DNA from: DATMER01 sp034667225 | GTDB lineage: Bacteria > Acidobacteriota > Thermoanaerobaculia > Multivoradales > UBA5704 | Direction of reading: 5' to 3' | Assembly (NCBI GenBank): GCA_034667225.1 | Contig: JAXDKG010000026.1 | Location: 207,874-271,873 of the forward strand | DNA length: 64,000 nt | Part shown: piece after piece, positions 15,658 to 24,342 of the stretch | Layout of the letters: each line of letters opens with the position of its first letter | Position numbering within the stretch: position 1 is the first letter of the stretch | Notes under the pieces: generated by a model | Database searches by the model: none | The model's input: the letters and a program-made list of their open reading frames with translations, nothing else | What the model was told of the DNA's origin: nothing | Translations under genes and position numbers: made by a program

Positions 15658-16626
15658 TCAGTAGCTCGCAAGCTCGCGCACCTTCGCGACGAGCTTGTCC
15701 ACATTCGGCAGATAGGCATCTTCAAGCGTCGGACTGTAGGGGATCGGCGTGTCCGGACAGCAGAGCCGGACGACCGGCGAGTCCAGCCATTCGAAGGCGT
15801 GCTCGGAAATCCGCGCGGCCACCTCCCCGGCCACCGAGCCGGACCTCTGTTCCTCGGTGAGGACGATCGCCCGGCTGGTCTTGCGGACCGTGGCGAGGAT
15901 CGCCTCGTCGTCGAGGGGCTTGATCGTGCGCAGGTCGAGGACTTCGAGGTCGATGCCGTCCGCTTCGAGGCGCCCGGCAGCTTCCAGGGCCACGTGCAGC
16001 ATAGCACCGTAGGTGATCACGGACAGGTCGCGCCCGGTCCGCGCCAGGTTCGCCACACCGAGCGGCACCAGGCCGTCCCCCTCGGCGATCTCTTCCTTGA
16101 TCCGGCGGTAGAGGAACTTGTGCTCGAAGAACAGGACCGGATTGGGATCGCGGATTGCCGCCTTGAGCAGGCCGCGGGCATCCACCGCCGTGGCCGGACA
16201 CACGATCTTGAGGCCCGGGCCGTGCTGGAAGATCGATTCCGGGTTCTGGCTGTGGAAGTTGGAGCCGCGCACACCGCCGCCGGACGGGCCGCGCACCACC
16301 AGCGGCACGCTCTGCCCCCAACGGTAGTGGTTGGGGCCGGCGAAGTTGTAGATCTGGTTGAAGGCGCAGGCGATGAAGTCGATGAATTGCATCTCCACGA
16401 CTGGCCGCATGCCCATCATGGCCGCGCCGATGGCCGTGCCCACCATCGCCGACTCGCTGATCGGCGAGTCGATGATCCGCTCCGGCCCGAAGCGCTCGAG
16501 CAGGCCGGCGGTCGCGCGGAAGGCGCCGCCGTAGATGCCGATGTCCTGGCCGATGAGGAAGACGCGCTCGTCCTGCTCCATCTCTTCCCAGAGCGCCTGG
16601 CGGATGGCTTCGATGTAGGTGATCAT
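15658..16626 (-). CDS. 2-oxoacid dehydrogenase E1 beta subunit
   Basis: A 322-residue transketolase-like beta subunit that, with E1 alpha, decarboxylates a 2-oxoacid using thiamine diphosphate. Typical segments are MITYIEAIRQALWEEMEQDERVF (start), GQDIGIYGGAFRATAGLLERFG, DSPISESAMVGTAIGAAMMG and the C-terminal domain with LDLRTIKPLD. The ATG at 16626 overlaps the E1 alpha stop by 4 bases (ATGA). Longer in-frame starts lie inside E1 alpha and are rejected. Pyruvate and branched-chain 2-oxoacids are both possible substrates. Confidence 0.93.
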   Translation of the reverse strand: MITYIEAIRQALWEEMEQDERVFLIGQDIGIYGGAFRATAGLLERFGPERIIDSPISESAMVGTAIGAAMMGMRPVVEMQFIDFIACAFNQIYNFAGPNHYRWGQSVPLVVRGPSGGGVRGSNFHSQNPESIFQHGPGLKIVCPATAVDARGLLKAAIRDPNPVLFFEHKFLYRRIKEEIAEGDGLVPLGVANLARTGRDLSVITYGAMLHVALEAAGRLEADGIDLEVLDLRTIKPLDDEAILATVRKTSRAIVLTEEQRSGSVAGEVAARISEHAFEWLDSPVVRLCCPDTPIPYSPTLEDAYLPNVDKLVAKVRELASY

Positions 16627-17669
16627 TCCGCCGTCTCCTCTGCATACACGCCTTCGAAGGCGCGCTCCGGAGGCGGCATGGGCGAGGCGAGGGCCGCATC
16701 CACCTCCCGGTTCAGCTCTTCGTCGATCTCGGCCACGATCTTCCGCAGATCGTCTTCCGTCGCAAAGCCGCTCGAAAGCAGGTGGCGCTCGAAGCGGTCG
16801 ATGGGGTCCTTCTTCTTCCACTCCTCGAACATTTCCTTGGGGACATAGCCTGCATCGTCGTGCTCGGCGTGGCCTTTCATGCGGAAGGTCTTGGCCTCGA
16901 TCAGCGTCGGTCCGGCGCCGCCGCGCGCGCGATCAACTGCCCGCTTCGTGGCTTCGTAGACCGCCAGGACGTCGTTGCCGTCCACCATCTCGCCCGGGAT
17001 GCCGTAGGCCGCGGCCCGGGTGACGATGTTCTTCACCCGCATCTGTTTGGAGACCGGCGTCGAGTAGGCGTAGCCGTTGTGCTCGGCGATCAGGACGAAG
17101 GGGACGTTGAGCACGGCGGCGAAGTTGAGCCCTTCGTGGAAGTCTCCCGTGGAGGTGCCGCCGTCGCCGATGTAGGTCAGAGCCACGAGGTTCTTCTTCT
17201 GCATGCGGCCCGCCAGGGCGATCCCGGCCATGACCGGAATCACTGAGCCGAGCATGGAGATCGGGGCCACGAGCCCGCGCTTCAGGTCGCCGAAGTGAGT
17301 GTTGACGTCCTTGCCGCCCGTGGGGCCGCCGGCCCTGGCCATGTATTGCATCATGACTTCGCGCGGCTGGACCCCGCGGACGAACATGGTGCCGAGGTTG
17401 CGGATGAGCGGCCCCACGACGTCCTGGGGCTCGAGGGCAAAGGCGCTGCCCACGGAGATCGCCTCCTGCCCGCGGCTGGAGTAGAGGCCGCCCACCACCT
17501 TGCCCTGGCGGTAGAGGTTGCTCAGCCGGTCCTCGGTCATCCGGTTGAGCCTCAGATACCGGTAGATCTCGAGCTGCGGCTCGCGGGGGAGGTCCGATTT
17601 CGCCAGCCGGTCGGCCGTCTCGTCGGCGACCGGATGGAGAGGGCCCCAGTTCCTGCTCAGCTTTGCCAT
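16623..17669 (-). CDS. 2-oxoacid dehydrogenase E1 alpha subunit
   Basis: A 348-residue thiamine-diphosphate-binding alpha subunit. The cofactor motif GDGGTSTGDFHEGLNFAAVL, ending about 30 residues later in EHNGYAYSTP, is clear (about residues 165-200), as is the family start of paired helices (YRYLRLNRMTEDRLSNLYRQ) and the YSSRGQEA segment. The regulatory serine region of mitochondrial enzymes is not obvious. It is nine bases downstream of lpd and overlaps E1 beta by 4 bases, so the complex is expressed from one transcript. Confidence 0.93.
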   Translation of the reverse strand: MAKLSRNWGPLHPVADETADRLAKSDLPREPQLEIYRYLRLNRMTEDRLSNLYRQGKVVGGLYSSRGQEAISVGSAFALEPQDVVGPLIRNLGTMFVRGVQPREVMMQYMARAGGPTGGKDVNTHFGDLKRGLVAPISMLGSVIPVMAGIALAGRMQKKNLVALTYIGDGGTSTGDFHEGLNFAAVLNVPFVLIAEHNGYAYSTPVSKQMRVKNIVTRAAAYGIPGEMVDGNDVLAVYEATKRAVDRARGGAGPTLIEAKTFRMKGHAEHDDAGYVPKEMFEEWKKKDPIDRFERHLLSSGFATEDDLRKIVAEIDEELNREVDAALASPMPPPERAFEGVYAEETAE

Positions 17670-17677
17670 GTAGCTCC

Positions 17678-19084
17678 TCAGATGTGGATCATGTGGCCGT
17701 GGGCGCCGTGCGCCGCTTCCATGACCGCCTCGGAGAGCGTCGGATGGGCGTGCATGGTGCGGAACAGCTCTTCGTCGGTGCCTTCCATCTGAAGCGCCAC
17801 GCAGGCCTCGGCGATGATGTCCGTGGCATGGGCGCCGATGATGTGCACCCCCAGAAGCTCGTCGTACTTCTTTTCGCGTACGACCTTCACGAAGCCCGCG
17901 CTCTTGCCGAGGATCTTCGCCTTGGCCAGTGCGGTCATCGGGAACTTGCCGGTCTGCACGTCGTAGCCCCGCTCTTTCGCTTTCGCCTCGGTGAGCCCCA
18001 CGCTCGCCACTTCGGGCTCGCAGTAGGTGCAGGAGGGGACACGGTCGTAGTTGATCGGTCGCACGGTCTGCCCTGGTATCGCCGCGAGGTGCTCGACCGC
18101 CAGGATGCCTTCGGCGGAGGCCACGTGCGCCAGCCACGGGGTGTTGACCACGTCGCCGATGGCGTAGATGTGGGGCACGGCGGTCTGCATGTAGGGATTG
18201 ATCTTGATGTAGCCGCGCTCCAGCTCGATGCCGAGCGCTTCCAGGCCCAGGTTTTCGGTGACGGGCTTGCGGCCGACCGCGACCAGGAGCTTCTCCGCAT
18301 CCAGGGTCTCGAGCTTGCCGTCCTTTTCGAGATTCAAGCGCACGCCGCTCTCGGTCGCCTCGAAGCCGGACATCTTCGTGCCGGCCATGACCTTGATCCC
18401 CCGCCGCCGGAGCTGCTTTTCGAGCTCGGCCGAGACTTCCTCGTCCTCGATGGGGAGGACCCGGGGGAGCATCTCGACCAGGGTCACCTTGGTGCCGAAG
18501 GAGTGATAGATGGAGGCGAACTCGGTGCCCACGGCGCCGGCGCCGAGCACGGCGAGGGAGCCGGGCACCTTTTGGAGCTCCAGGATGTGGTCGGAGTTGA
18601 GCACGCGCTCGCCGTCCGACGGGGCGACGGGGATGTCCCGCGGCACGGAGCCGGTGGCGATCAGGATGTTTTTCGCGCCGTAGGACTTCTTGCCGTCCTT
18701 GCCTTCGACCTCGACGTCGTGCGGGCCGGTGACGCGGCCGAAGCCCTGGAGCCAGGTGACCTTGTTCTTCTTGAACAGGCCTTCGATGCCGCGGGCGTTG
18801 CTGTCGACGACCTTGCGCTTGCGCTCCTGGGCGCGGCCGATGTCGAGCTTGGGCTCGCCCACGTCGATGCCCAGGGCGCCGGCTTCGCGGATCTCGTCCA
18901 GCACGGAGGCAGTGTGGAGCAGCGCCTTGGTCGGGATGCATCCGCGGTGCAGGCAGGTGCCGCCGAGCTTGGGGTCCTTTTCCACGACCGCGGTCTTCAA
19001 ACCGAGCTGACCGGCGCGGATGCCGGCGACGTAGCCGCCCGGACCGCTGCCGATGATGATCAGGTCGAACTCTTCTCGCGCCAT
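17678..19084 (-). CDS. lpdA: Dihydrolipoamide dehydrogenase (E3)
   Basis: A 468-residue FAD flavoprotein that reoxidises dihydrolipoamide with NAD+. It shows the FAD motif IIIGSGPGGYVAGIRAGQLG, the redox disulfide GGTCLHRGCIPTKALLH, the NAD-binding LAVLGAGAVGTEFASIYHSFG, a second FAD motif IYAIGDV, and a C-terminal interface helix with HAHPTLSEAVMEAAHG containing the catalytic His-Glu pair. The sequence CLHRGC instead of the usual CLNVGC is a known minor variation. It is the first gene of the operon. Confidence 0.96.
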   Translation of the reverse strand: MAREEFDLIIIGSGPGGYVAGIRAGQLGLKTAVVEKDPKLGGTCLHRGCIPTKALLHTASVLDEIREAGALGIDVGEPKLDIGRAQERKRKVVDSNARGIEGLFKKNKVTWLQGFGRVTGPHDVEVEGKDGKKSYGAKNILIATGSVPRDIPVAPSDGERVLNSDHILELQKVPGSLAVLGAGAVGTEFASIYHSFGTKVTLVEMLPRVLPIEDEEVSAELEKQLRRRGIKVMAGTKMSGFEATESGVRLNLEKDGKLETLDAEKLLVAVGRKPVTENLGLEALGIELERGYIKINPYMQTAVPHIYAIGDVVNTPWLAHVASAEGILAVEHLAAIPGQTVRPINYDRVPSCTYCEPEVASVGLTEAKAKERGYDVQTGKFPMTALAKAKILGKSAGFVKVVREKKYDELLGVHIIGAHATDIIAEACVALQMEGTDEELFRTMHAHPTLSEAVMEAAHGAHGHMIHI

Positions 19085-19107
19085 CTTCTCCCCTTCCCTT
19101 CTAGATA

Positions 19108-19977
19108 TCAGGCGGTGACCGGCACGGACGCGAGCTCAGGAATAGCTCTATAGCGTCCGGGCTTCTCTTCCACCAGCCGCGCGAAGGGGACGCCGGGATC
19201 GTGCTCGAACACGCAGAGCCAGTTGCCCTCGGCCGCGCGCGGCAGCCAGATCTTCTTGTTTTCCAGCGTCGTCAACGGGTACAGGTCGTAGCTCATGATC
19301 CAGGGGTTGGGGACGTGCGCCGAGGTCGGCACCAGGTCGGCCCAGTAGACCGCTTGATTCCCAGCCCCTCCATCTATCAGAACAATACACATGTCGGCGT
19401 TGTGCCCGGGAGCGCGCACGGCCTTGACTCCGGGGATCGGCTCCCCCTCGTCGTCGAACAGCTCGACCACCCCTGCCTCGAAAAGCGGCTCCCAGTTGCG
19501 CGGATCGTAGCTCGCCCGGTCGCGCTCGTTGGGGTTGCGGCCGTGCTCGACTTCTCCTCGCTGCAGCCAGTAGCGCGCATTCGGAAAGGTCGGCACGATC
19601 CGGCCGGAGGAATCCACCCGGGTGTTCCAGCCGCAGTGGTCGAAGTGGAGGTGGGAGAGGAGGACATGGGTGACATCCCCCAGCTCGTACCCGGCCCGGC
19701 GGATGGATTCGGGGAGCCGGACGGCGTCCTTCTCCATGCCGTAGTTCGCCTGGAACTTGGGATCGTGCTTGTCGCCGATGCCGGTGTCGATCAGCAGGAG
19801 GTCGCTCCCCCGGGCGATCAGCAGGCAGTTGGTCGCCATGCCGATGCGGTTCTCGCTGTCCGGCGGAAAGGGCTTCGCCCAGAGCACCCGCGGGACCACG
19901 CCGAACATGGCCCCGCCGTCCAGGCGGAAGCCGCCGTCGCTGACCAGCGTCAGCTCGAAATCGCCCAGCGTTCTCAC
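19108..19977 (-). CDS. MBL-fold metallo-hydrolase
   Basis: A 289-residue metallo-beta-lactamase-fold hydrolase. The metal motif SHLHFDHCGWNTR (HxHxDH) is present, with later ligands in APGHNADMCIVLIDGG and ADLVPTSAHV. The pattern is nearest to lactonase/quorum-quenching-like and other uncharacterised MBL enzymes; substrate unknown. A GTG at 19977 (VRTLGDFELTLVSDGGFRLDGG) is chosen because upstream in-frame sequence runs into the palindromic repeat at 20043-20155. It stops 24 bases before lpdA on the same strand and might be cotranscribed with it. Confidence 0.82.
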   Translation of the reverse strand: MRTLGDFELTLVSDGGFRLDGGAMFGVVPRVLWAKPFPPDSENRIGMATNCLLIARGSDLLLIDTGIGDKHDPKFQANYGMEKDAVRLPESIRRAGYELGDVTHVLLSHLHFDHCGWNTRVDSSGRIVPTFPNARYWLQRGEVEHGRNPNERDRASYDPRNWEPLFEAGVVELFDDEGEPIPGVKAVRAPGHNADMCIVLIDGGAGNQAVYWADLVPTSAHVPNPWIMSYDLYPLTTLENKKIWLPRAAEGNWLCVFEHDPGVPFARLVEEKPGRYRAIPELASVPVTA

Positions 19978-20042
19978 GGCGGGGAGTGTATAACGAAGAC
20001 CGATTCCAGGCGGCCCAGCGCGACGATCCGGGGCGAGCCAGT

Positions 20043-20155
20043 GCGCCTGGGGTTGAAACCCCAGGCTAGAAGGGTATCGCCCCCTCCGGGGGCGGCCGAA
20101 GGCCAGCCCTGGGAAGGGCTGTACTTTTCTAGCCTGGGGTTTCAACCCCAGGCTA
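20043..20155. repeat. Nested inverted repeat (GCCTGGGGTT...AACCCCAGGC)
   Basis: Two arms, 20043-20071 and 20127-20155, are near-complementary to each other, and each is itself a palindrome of GCCTGGGGTT-ga-AACCCCAGGC type. The 55 bases between carry another small hairpin (CCCCTCCGGGGG) and CAGCCCTGGGAAGGGCTG. The right arm contains the stop codon of the cytochrome gene. This class of 'GCCTGGGGTTTCAACCCCAGGC' element is a known intergenic repeat in several phyla; here it could terminate the cytochrome transcript. Confidence 0.85.
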
Positions 20156-20671
20156 CTCCGGCACCCCCGCCTCCACGACCATCCGCTGGTACTCCTCGGG
20201 CGAGAGCCCCCCCATCCGCTTCATGAAGGCGACGATGGCCCAGATCTCCTCGTCCGAGTGGGTCACTCCGAAGGCGGGCATGCCGGTCATCTTGATGCCG
20301 TTCTTGGTGATCCAGAACAGGCCGCCTGCCTCCTCGTGGGCGGCTTCGTCCGCGAGGAGCGGCGGCGACGGGTTGAGCCCCTGGCCAACGGGCGAGATCG
20401 GAACTCCCGGGGCGCCGTGGCAGACGACGCACATCTCGTGGTACTCGATCAGCCCCGTCCGGATCAGGTCCGGATCGTTCAGCGCCGCTGGCGCTTGGAC
20501 CTGCTCCGCGCGGCGGTGGACCGAGCGGTGCTGGGTGGTCTCCAGCGCCCATTGGATCAGCCCGGTATCCGGAGTGCTGGCCGCCACATCGTAGATCCCC
20601 GATTGGATGAACCCCAGCACCGCAAGGGCCAGGACGACCAGGACGAGCACGACGGTGACGACCGTTTTCAT
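20153..20671 (-). CDS. Membrane-anchored mono-heme cytochrome c
   Basis: A 172-residue exported class I cytochrome. The N-terminus (KTVVTVVLVLVVLALAVLGF) is a signal anchor; one heme motif CVVCH lies at about residue 85, followed by GAPGVPISPVGQGLNPSPP and the distal methionine region GIKMTGMPAFGVTHSDEEIWAIVAF. It resembles the small cytochromes that donate to oxidases or dehydrogenases, with partner unknown. A GGGAGGGGAG ribosome-binding site precedes the ATG at 20671. The TAG stop is embedded in the palindromic repeat. It is divergent from the patatin gene, 34 bases away. Confidence 0.9.
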   Translation of the reverse strand: MKTVVTVVLVLVVLALAVLGFIQSGIYDVAASTPDTGLIQWALETTQHRSVHRRAEQVQAPAALNDPDLIRTGLIEYHEMCVVCHGAPGVPISPVGQGLNPSPPLLADEAAHEEAGGLFWITKNGIKMTGMPAFGVTHSDEEIWAIVAFMKRMGGLSPEEYQRMVVEAGVPE

Positions 20672-20705
20672 TGACTCCCCTCCCGACAAGTAGCAGGCTC
20701 GATTC

Positions 20706-21959
20706 ATGCTACAGGAAAAGGGCGTGGGCTCGAACGTGGGATCCTGGGAGGGTGGAAGGGGCGATCTGGCCATCGTGCTGTCGGGTGGCGGTGCCCGGGC
20801 TGCGTACCAGGCGGGCGTGCTCCGCGGCCTGGCCCGCCATCTGCCGGAGACCCGCTTCCCCGTCGTGGTCGGGGTTTCCGCGGGAGCGATCAACGCGGCC
20901 TTCATTGCTGCGCACCCGGGCACCCTGTTCGAAGCGGCGGACGAGCTGTGCCATCTCTGGGCCGGCTTGCACGTCGACAACATCTTCCGCCTCGACACCC
21001 CCCTTCTCACGCGGAGCCTCCTCACCTGGATCCGCTGGGCGACCCGGCTTGGATCGGGCGGCCCGCTCCTCGGCCCGGAGATCCGGGGGCTGGTGGAAAC
21101 CGAGCCGCTCCGCGACACTCTGCGCGCGGCCTGGGCCGACGTCGACGGCGAGATCATCGGCATCGAGCGCAACCTGGAGCAGGGGCGGCTCAAGGCTGCG
21201 GCATTGATCACGCTCAACTACTCCACGGGCCAGACCGTCACCTGGGTACAGGGACGGCACATCCGGCCTTGGGACCAGCCGCAGCGGCGGAGCGTCCATG
21301 CGCGCCTGACGCTGGAGCACGTCATGGCCTCGTCCGCCCTGCCGTTCGTCTTTCCGGCCATCCGCCTCGGACACTCCTACTATGGCGACGGCGGCGTGCG
21401 GCTCTCCGCCCCGCTCTCCCCGGCCATCCGCCTCGGGGCGACCCGGGTGCTCGCCATCTCGGCCCGGCATGAGGCCACTCTGGAGGAGGCCGACCGGCCG
21501 CAGATCGTCGGCTACCCGCCGCCGGCCCAGATCCTGAGCCACCTTTTCGACGCGATCTTCCTGGATGTCCTGGACGAGGACGTCCGCCGTCTCAAGAGCC
21601 TGAACCCCTTGATCGAGAAGCTGCCGCCCGAGGACCGCAACGGCCTGAGGCCGGTGGACATCCGGGTGCTCCGCCCGAGCGAGGACCTGGGCAAGCTCTC
21701 CGCCGCCTACGAGCCGCAGCTCCCGGAGCCCTTCCGCCTCCTCACCCGCAGCCTGGGCACCCGGCAGACCACCACCCCCGACGTCCTGAGCTATCTGATG
21801 TTCCAGCCGGATTACCTGGAGCACCTGATCCGCATGGGAGAGGCCGACGCCGAGGCCCGCCTGCCAGCGCTTCGGGATCTGCTGGAGGAAGATCCCGCAG
21901 AAGGACTTCAAGGACACCAAGGACCTCAAGGACAAGAAATCCCGGCTCCGGGTCCTTGA
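20706..21959 (+). CDS. Patatin-like phospholipase
   Basis: A 417-residue serine hydrolase of the patatin/RssA family. The oxyanion motif SGGGARAAYQAGVLRG, nucleophile elbow GVSAG with catalytic S58, and the catalytic Asp in GDGGV form the full Ser-Asp dyad set. Such enzymes cleave phospholipid acyl chains. The last 20 residues (EGLQGHQGPQGQEIPAPGP) come from a 9-bp AAGGACnnn tandem repeat and a terminator hairpin, so the natural C-terminus probably ended earlier. The start ATG at 20706 is 12 residues or so ahead of the domain. Confidence 0.9.
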   Translation: MLQEKGVGSNVGSWEGGRGDLAIVLSGGGARAAYQAGVLRGLARHLPETRFPVVVGVSAGAINAAFIAAHPGTLFEAADELCHLWAGLHVDNIFRLDTPLLTRSLLTWIRWATRLGSGGPLLGPEIRGLVETEPLRDTLRAAWADVDGEIIGIERNLEQGRLKAAALITLNYSTGQTVTWVQGRHIRPWDQPQRRSVHARLTLEHVMASSALPFVFPAIRLGHSYYGDGGVRLSAPLSPAIRLGATRVLAISARHEATLEEADRPQIVGYPPPAQILSHLFDAIFLDVLDEDVRRLKSLNPLIEKLPPEDRNGLRPVDIRVLRPSEDLGKLSAAYEPQLPEPFRLLTRSLGTRQTTTPDVLSYLMFQPDYLEHLIRMGEADAEARLPALRDLLEEDPAEGLQGHQGPQGQEIPAPGP

Positions 21960-21969
21960 GGTCCTTTGG
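21917..21969. terminator. Inverted repeat at the end of the patatin gene
   Basis: CCAAGGACCTCAAGGAC pairs with GTCCTTGAGGTCCTTTGG across an 18-base loop that holds its own CCCGG-ct-CCGGG. The arms grow out of four tandem AAGGACnnn nonamers. It overlaps the last patatin codons and lies 6 bases before the converging gene end at 21975, so it could terminate both transcripts. Confidence 0.6.
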
Positions 21970-21974
21970 GTTCT

Positions 21975-22934
21975 TTACGGCATCACGTCGAGACCATCGA
22001 CGTTGTCCGCACCGATCAGCCCAAGCGCGCCAGCCGGGGCAAAGAGACAGAACCCGCCCGCGAAATTGGTCACGAAGATGTCAGCCGGTGAGCCGCCGAT
22101 CGCAGCCAGGGTCGGGGAGCCCGGAGCCAGCGAGAACAGCGCGAAGTCGACACCCGCGTCGGCAACGCCGATGTTTACGCGGTCCCACATGACCAGCGAG
22201 TCGACGTTGTCCATCCCCACGAGGCCGATTGCCGCGGGGAAGGAGAACGGGACGAAAAAGCCGGCGCCGGCCGGAGAGAAGTAGATGTCGGCCCCCGAAG
22301 CGACCAGGTTCGGGCTGGCCGGGTCCAGGCTGAAGTAGACGGGGACGTCGTGGACGTCGTCGCCCGTGAAATCCAGAACGTCCAGCTCGACGGCGTCGAT
22401 GTTGTCCTGGCCGGCGGCGACCGCGACCCCAGGGGCCGCGGTGCGAGCCAGGTTGAATCCGGTCTGGTTGCGGTGCAGGAAGTGCGGCGCTGCGATCGCG
22501 ACCGGGGCGCAGGCAGCCATGGAAGCGGCGGGGCTGGCGGACGTGATCAAGGTCCTCCAGAGATCGGAGGCGGCCTGGTTGTTCACTGCCTCGACGCTGT
22601 AGGGCGTTCCGGCCATCCCCACGCTACCCCGGCTTCCGGAGAACACCAGGTAATAGCTCAGGGTCTCCGGGGTGAGGGTGTTCGCCGAGAGGGCGTCGAT
22701 GTTGTCCATCGGCACGAGGCCCATGGCCGGAGGCATGACCTCCAACACCGGACCGACGCCGAAGACGTCGCACCCGCCGCCCGGCGGCACCAGGTTGAAG
22801 ACCTGCGCGGGACTTACCGCGAACGGGCAGCCGCCGATCGAGGGCGAGGCCCGGTCGATGGAGACGCCCGCGTTGGCGGGCAGGGCAAGGGCAAGCAGGG
22901 CGGTGGCGGTCGAGAGGATCAGTCTGTTCTTCAT
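21975..22934 (-). CDS. Exported protein with repeated DN(I/V)D motifs
   Basis: A 319-residue secreted protein of unknown function. Signal peptide: MKNRLILSTATALLALALPANA. Four spaced repeats carry a shared core: GLVPMDNIDALSA, AAGQDNIDAVELD, GLVGMDNVDSLVM and GLIGADNVDGLDV, each followed by a beta-rich block such as VYFSLDPASPNLVASGADIY. This looks like a beta-propeller or stacked-repeat surface protein. The ATG at 22934 gives the clean signal peptide. Similar repeats may exist in other environmental bacteria, but I cannot name a family. Confidence 0.7.
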   Translation of the reverse strand: MKNRLILSTATALLALALPANAGVSIDRASPSIGGCPFAVSPAQVFNLVPPGGGCDVFGVGPVLEVMPPAMGLVPMDNIDALSANTLTPETLSYYLVFSGSRGSVGMAGTPYSVEAVNNQAASDLWRTLITSASPAASMAACAPVAIAAPHFLHRNQTGFNLARTAAPGVAVAAGQDNIDAVELDVLDFTGDDVHDVPVYFSLDPASPNLVASGADIYFSPAGAGFFVPFSFPAAIGLVGMDNVDSLVMWDRVNIGVADAGVDFALFSLAPGSPTLAAIGGSPADIFVTNFAGGFCLFAPAGALGLIGADNVDGLDVMP

Positions 22935-23057
22935 GAAGGTCCCTTTCAGGTCGATCCGGCCGCAGAACATCCACGGCCAGGGCGGATCGTGCCCGCCGGG
23001 GCCGGTCAAAGACGTCTCGGAACGGTCAAGAAAGGGTCAAAGCGGGGGGCGAGGGCC

Positions 23058-23699
23058 TCAATCACCCACCACGAACGCCGTCATCCGCCAGCGGCCGTCG
23101 ATCTTGTTGAACAGGGCCCGGTAGTCGGCCGGGCTCCGCACGTATTGGGAGGAAATGAAGCCGGTGCGGCCGTCGCGGAGCTTGATGCGGGTCCACTCCG
23201 AGTCCTTGGCGGGCGCAGCGAGCTTGACGATGTCGAAGCTCAGGGCCGTGAGGATCTTGCCCTTCGGGCCCGGCTCGGAGCGGACCCGCACGTTCGTCCC
23301 GAGGACCGCCACATGCTCGAAGGAGCCGAACGGCTCGGGCCAGCGCTCGTAGACATAGGGCGCGGCGAAGCGGCTTCCTTCCTTGAAGGCTCCACCGAAT
23401 GCGAGCACGGTCCCGAGCTCGTCCCAAAGCGGGCTGTCCGCGGAGGGCAGCTTCCACATCTTGCGGAATTCCTCGATCCCGCCTCCGTCGCCAAAGGAAG
23501 TCCTGATCTTCGGGTCGACGGCGGCGAGGACGGCCTCGGTATCGTGCCGCGCCACCGCCGCCTGGAGATGAGCCCGGAAGGAGAAGAATTCCGGATTGCG
23601 GGCGGCCTCGTCAATCGGCATGAGCTTGCCGACCTGGGCGGCGGCGAGGGTCGCATGAAGGAAAAGAACGACGGCGAGCAGTCTCTTCAAGCTCGGCAT
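23058..23699 (-). CDS. Exported protein with SH3b-like domain
   Basis: A 213-residue secreted protein. Signal peptide: MPSLKRLLAVVLFLHATLAAA. The N-terminal half is a helical domain (FFSFRAHLQAAVARHDTEAVLAAVDPKIRTSFGD), a recurrent periplasmic motif where a Ca-free DPKI loop follows helices; the C-terminal half is a bacterial SH3 domain (VAVLGTNVRVRSEPGPKG... to DGRTGFISSQYVRSP). Such proteins often bind peptidoglycan, but a role is not shown. It is the last of four minus-strand genes starting with 25335. Confidence 0.72.
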   Translation of the reverse strand: MPSLKRLLAVVLFLHATLAAAQVGKLMPIDEAARNPEFFSFRAHLQAAVARHDTEAVLAAVDPKIRTSFGDGGGIEEFRKMWKLPSADSPLWDELGTVLAFGGAFKEGSRFAAPYVYERWPEPFGSFEHVAVLGTNVRVRSEPGPKGKILTALSFDIVKLAAPAKDSEWTRIKLRDGRTGFISSQYVRSPADYRALFNKIDGRWRMTAFVVGD

Positions 23700-23703
23700 G
23701 GTC

Positions 23704-24342
23704 TCACTTCTCGCCCAGAGCAGCGGCAAGCGCCGCCACCGCTTCATCATCCGGCCTGAGCCGCAGCAGCGTCGGGAGCAGGGCCATGGCCTCGGGCTTC
23801 CTGTCCAGATCAAAACCCAGGACGTTGATCTTGTTGTAGAGGGCCTGCCAGTGCCCGGGGTCCTTGGCGAGGACTTGATCGAACTCTTCAAGGGCCTTTT
23901 CCGGGGCACCGAGCTCCTTGTAGCAGATGCCGAGATCCGATCTTGCGTTTGAATCCTGAGGGTTTGCTTGCAGATGCAGCAGGTAGGAATCCCGGGCTTC
24001 GGCCCAATTCTTCTCGTCGTAGAGCCGATTCGCGCGATCCAACAGGTTGTCGGGTCCGGGTTTGGGACCCGTCTTGGAAGCGTCGAGCAGTCCCTGCGTA
24101 CCTTGCGGCATCAGGAGAGGCGTCTTCTCCAGAGTCTTCTTGCCGATGGGCGTCTTGTAGAACGCGATCAGATCCCGGAGCTCCTGTTCGGTGTACGCCT
24201 CCACATAGATGTCGATCATCCGTGGCATGAGCCGCTCGAGCAGCTCGGCAGCAGCCTTCTTGTGGCTCGACTCGACCTCTTCCCCCCATGCCATCGGGGC
24301 AATCCAGGTCAGGACCAGGCAGAGGATTGTGGCTCGTCTCAT
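23704..24342 (-). CDS. Exported DUF2059-like plus TPR protein
   Basis: A 212-residue exported protein. After a signal peptide (MRRATILCLVLTWIAPMAWG) comes a DUF2059-like helical region (VEAYTEQELRDLIAFYKTPIGKKTLEKTPLLM), then tetratricopeptide repeats from about residue 100 (LYDEKNWAEARDSYLLHLQANPQDSNARSDLGICYKELGAPEKALEEF). It probably acts as a periplasmic adaptor. It overlaps the upstream membrane-protein gene by 4 bases (ATGA) and lies 4 bases before the SH3b gene, so the cluster is an operon. Confidence 0.78.
   Translation of the reverse strand: MRRATILCLVLTWIAPMAWGEEVESSHKKAAAELLERLMPRMIDIYVEAYTEQELRDLIAFYKTPIGKKTLEKTPLLMPQGTQGLLDASKTGPKPGPDNLLDRANRLYDEKNWAEARDSYLLHLQANPQDSNARSDLGICYKELGAPEKALEEFDQVLAKDPGHWQALYNKINVLGFDLDRKPEAMALLPTLLRLRPDDEAVAALAAALGEK

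Noticed and set aside
14092..16848. 900-codon plus-strand frame over the E2 and E1 genes
   Set aside because: The composition is that of an antisense shadow; the minus strand has complete enzyme motifs.
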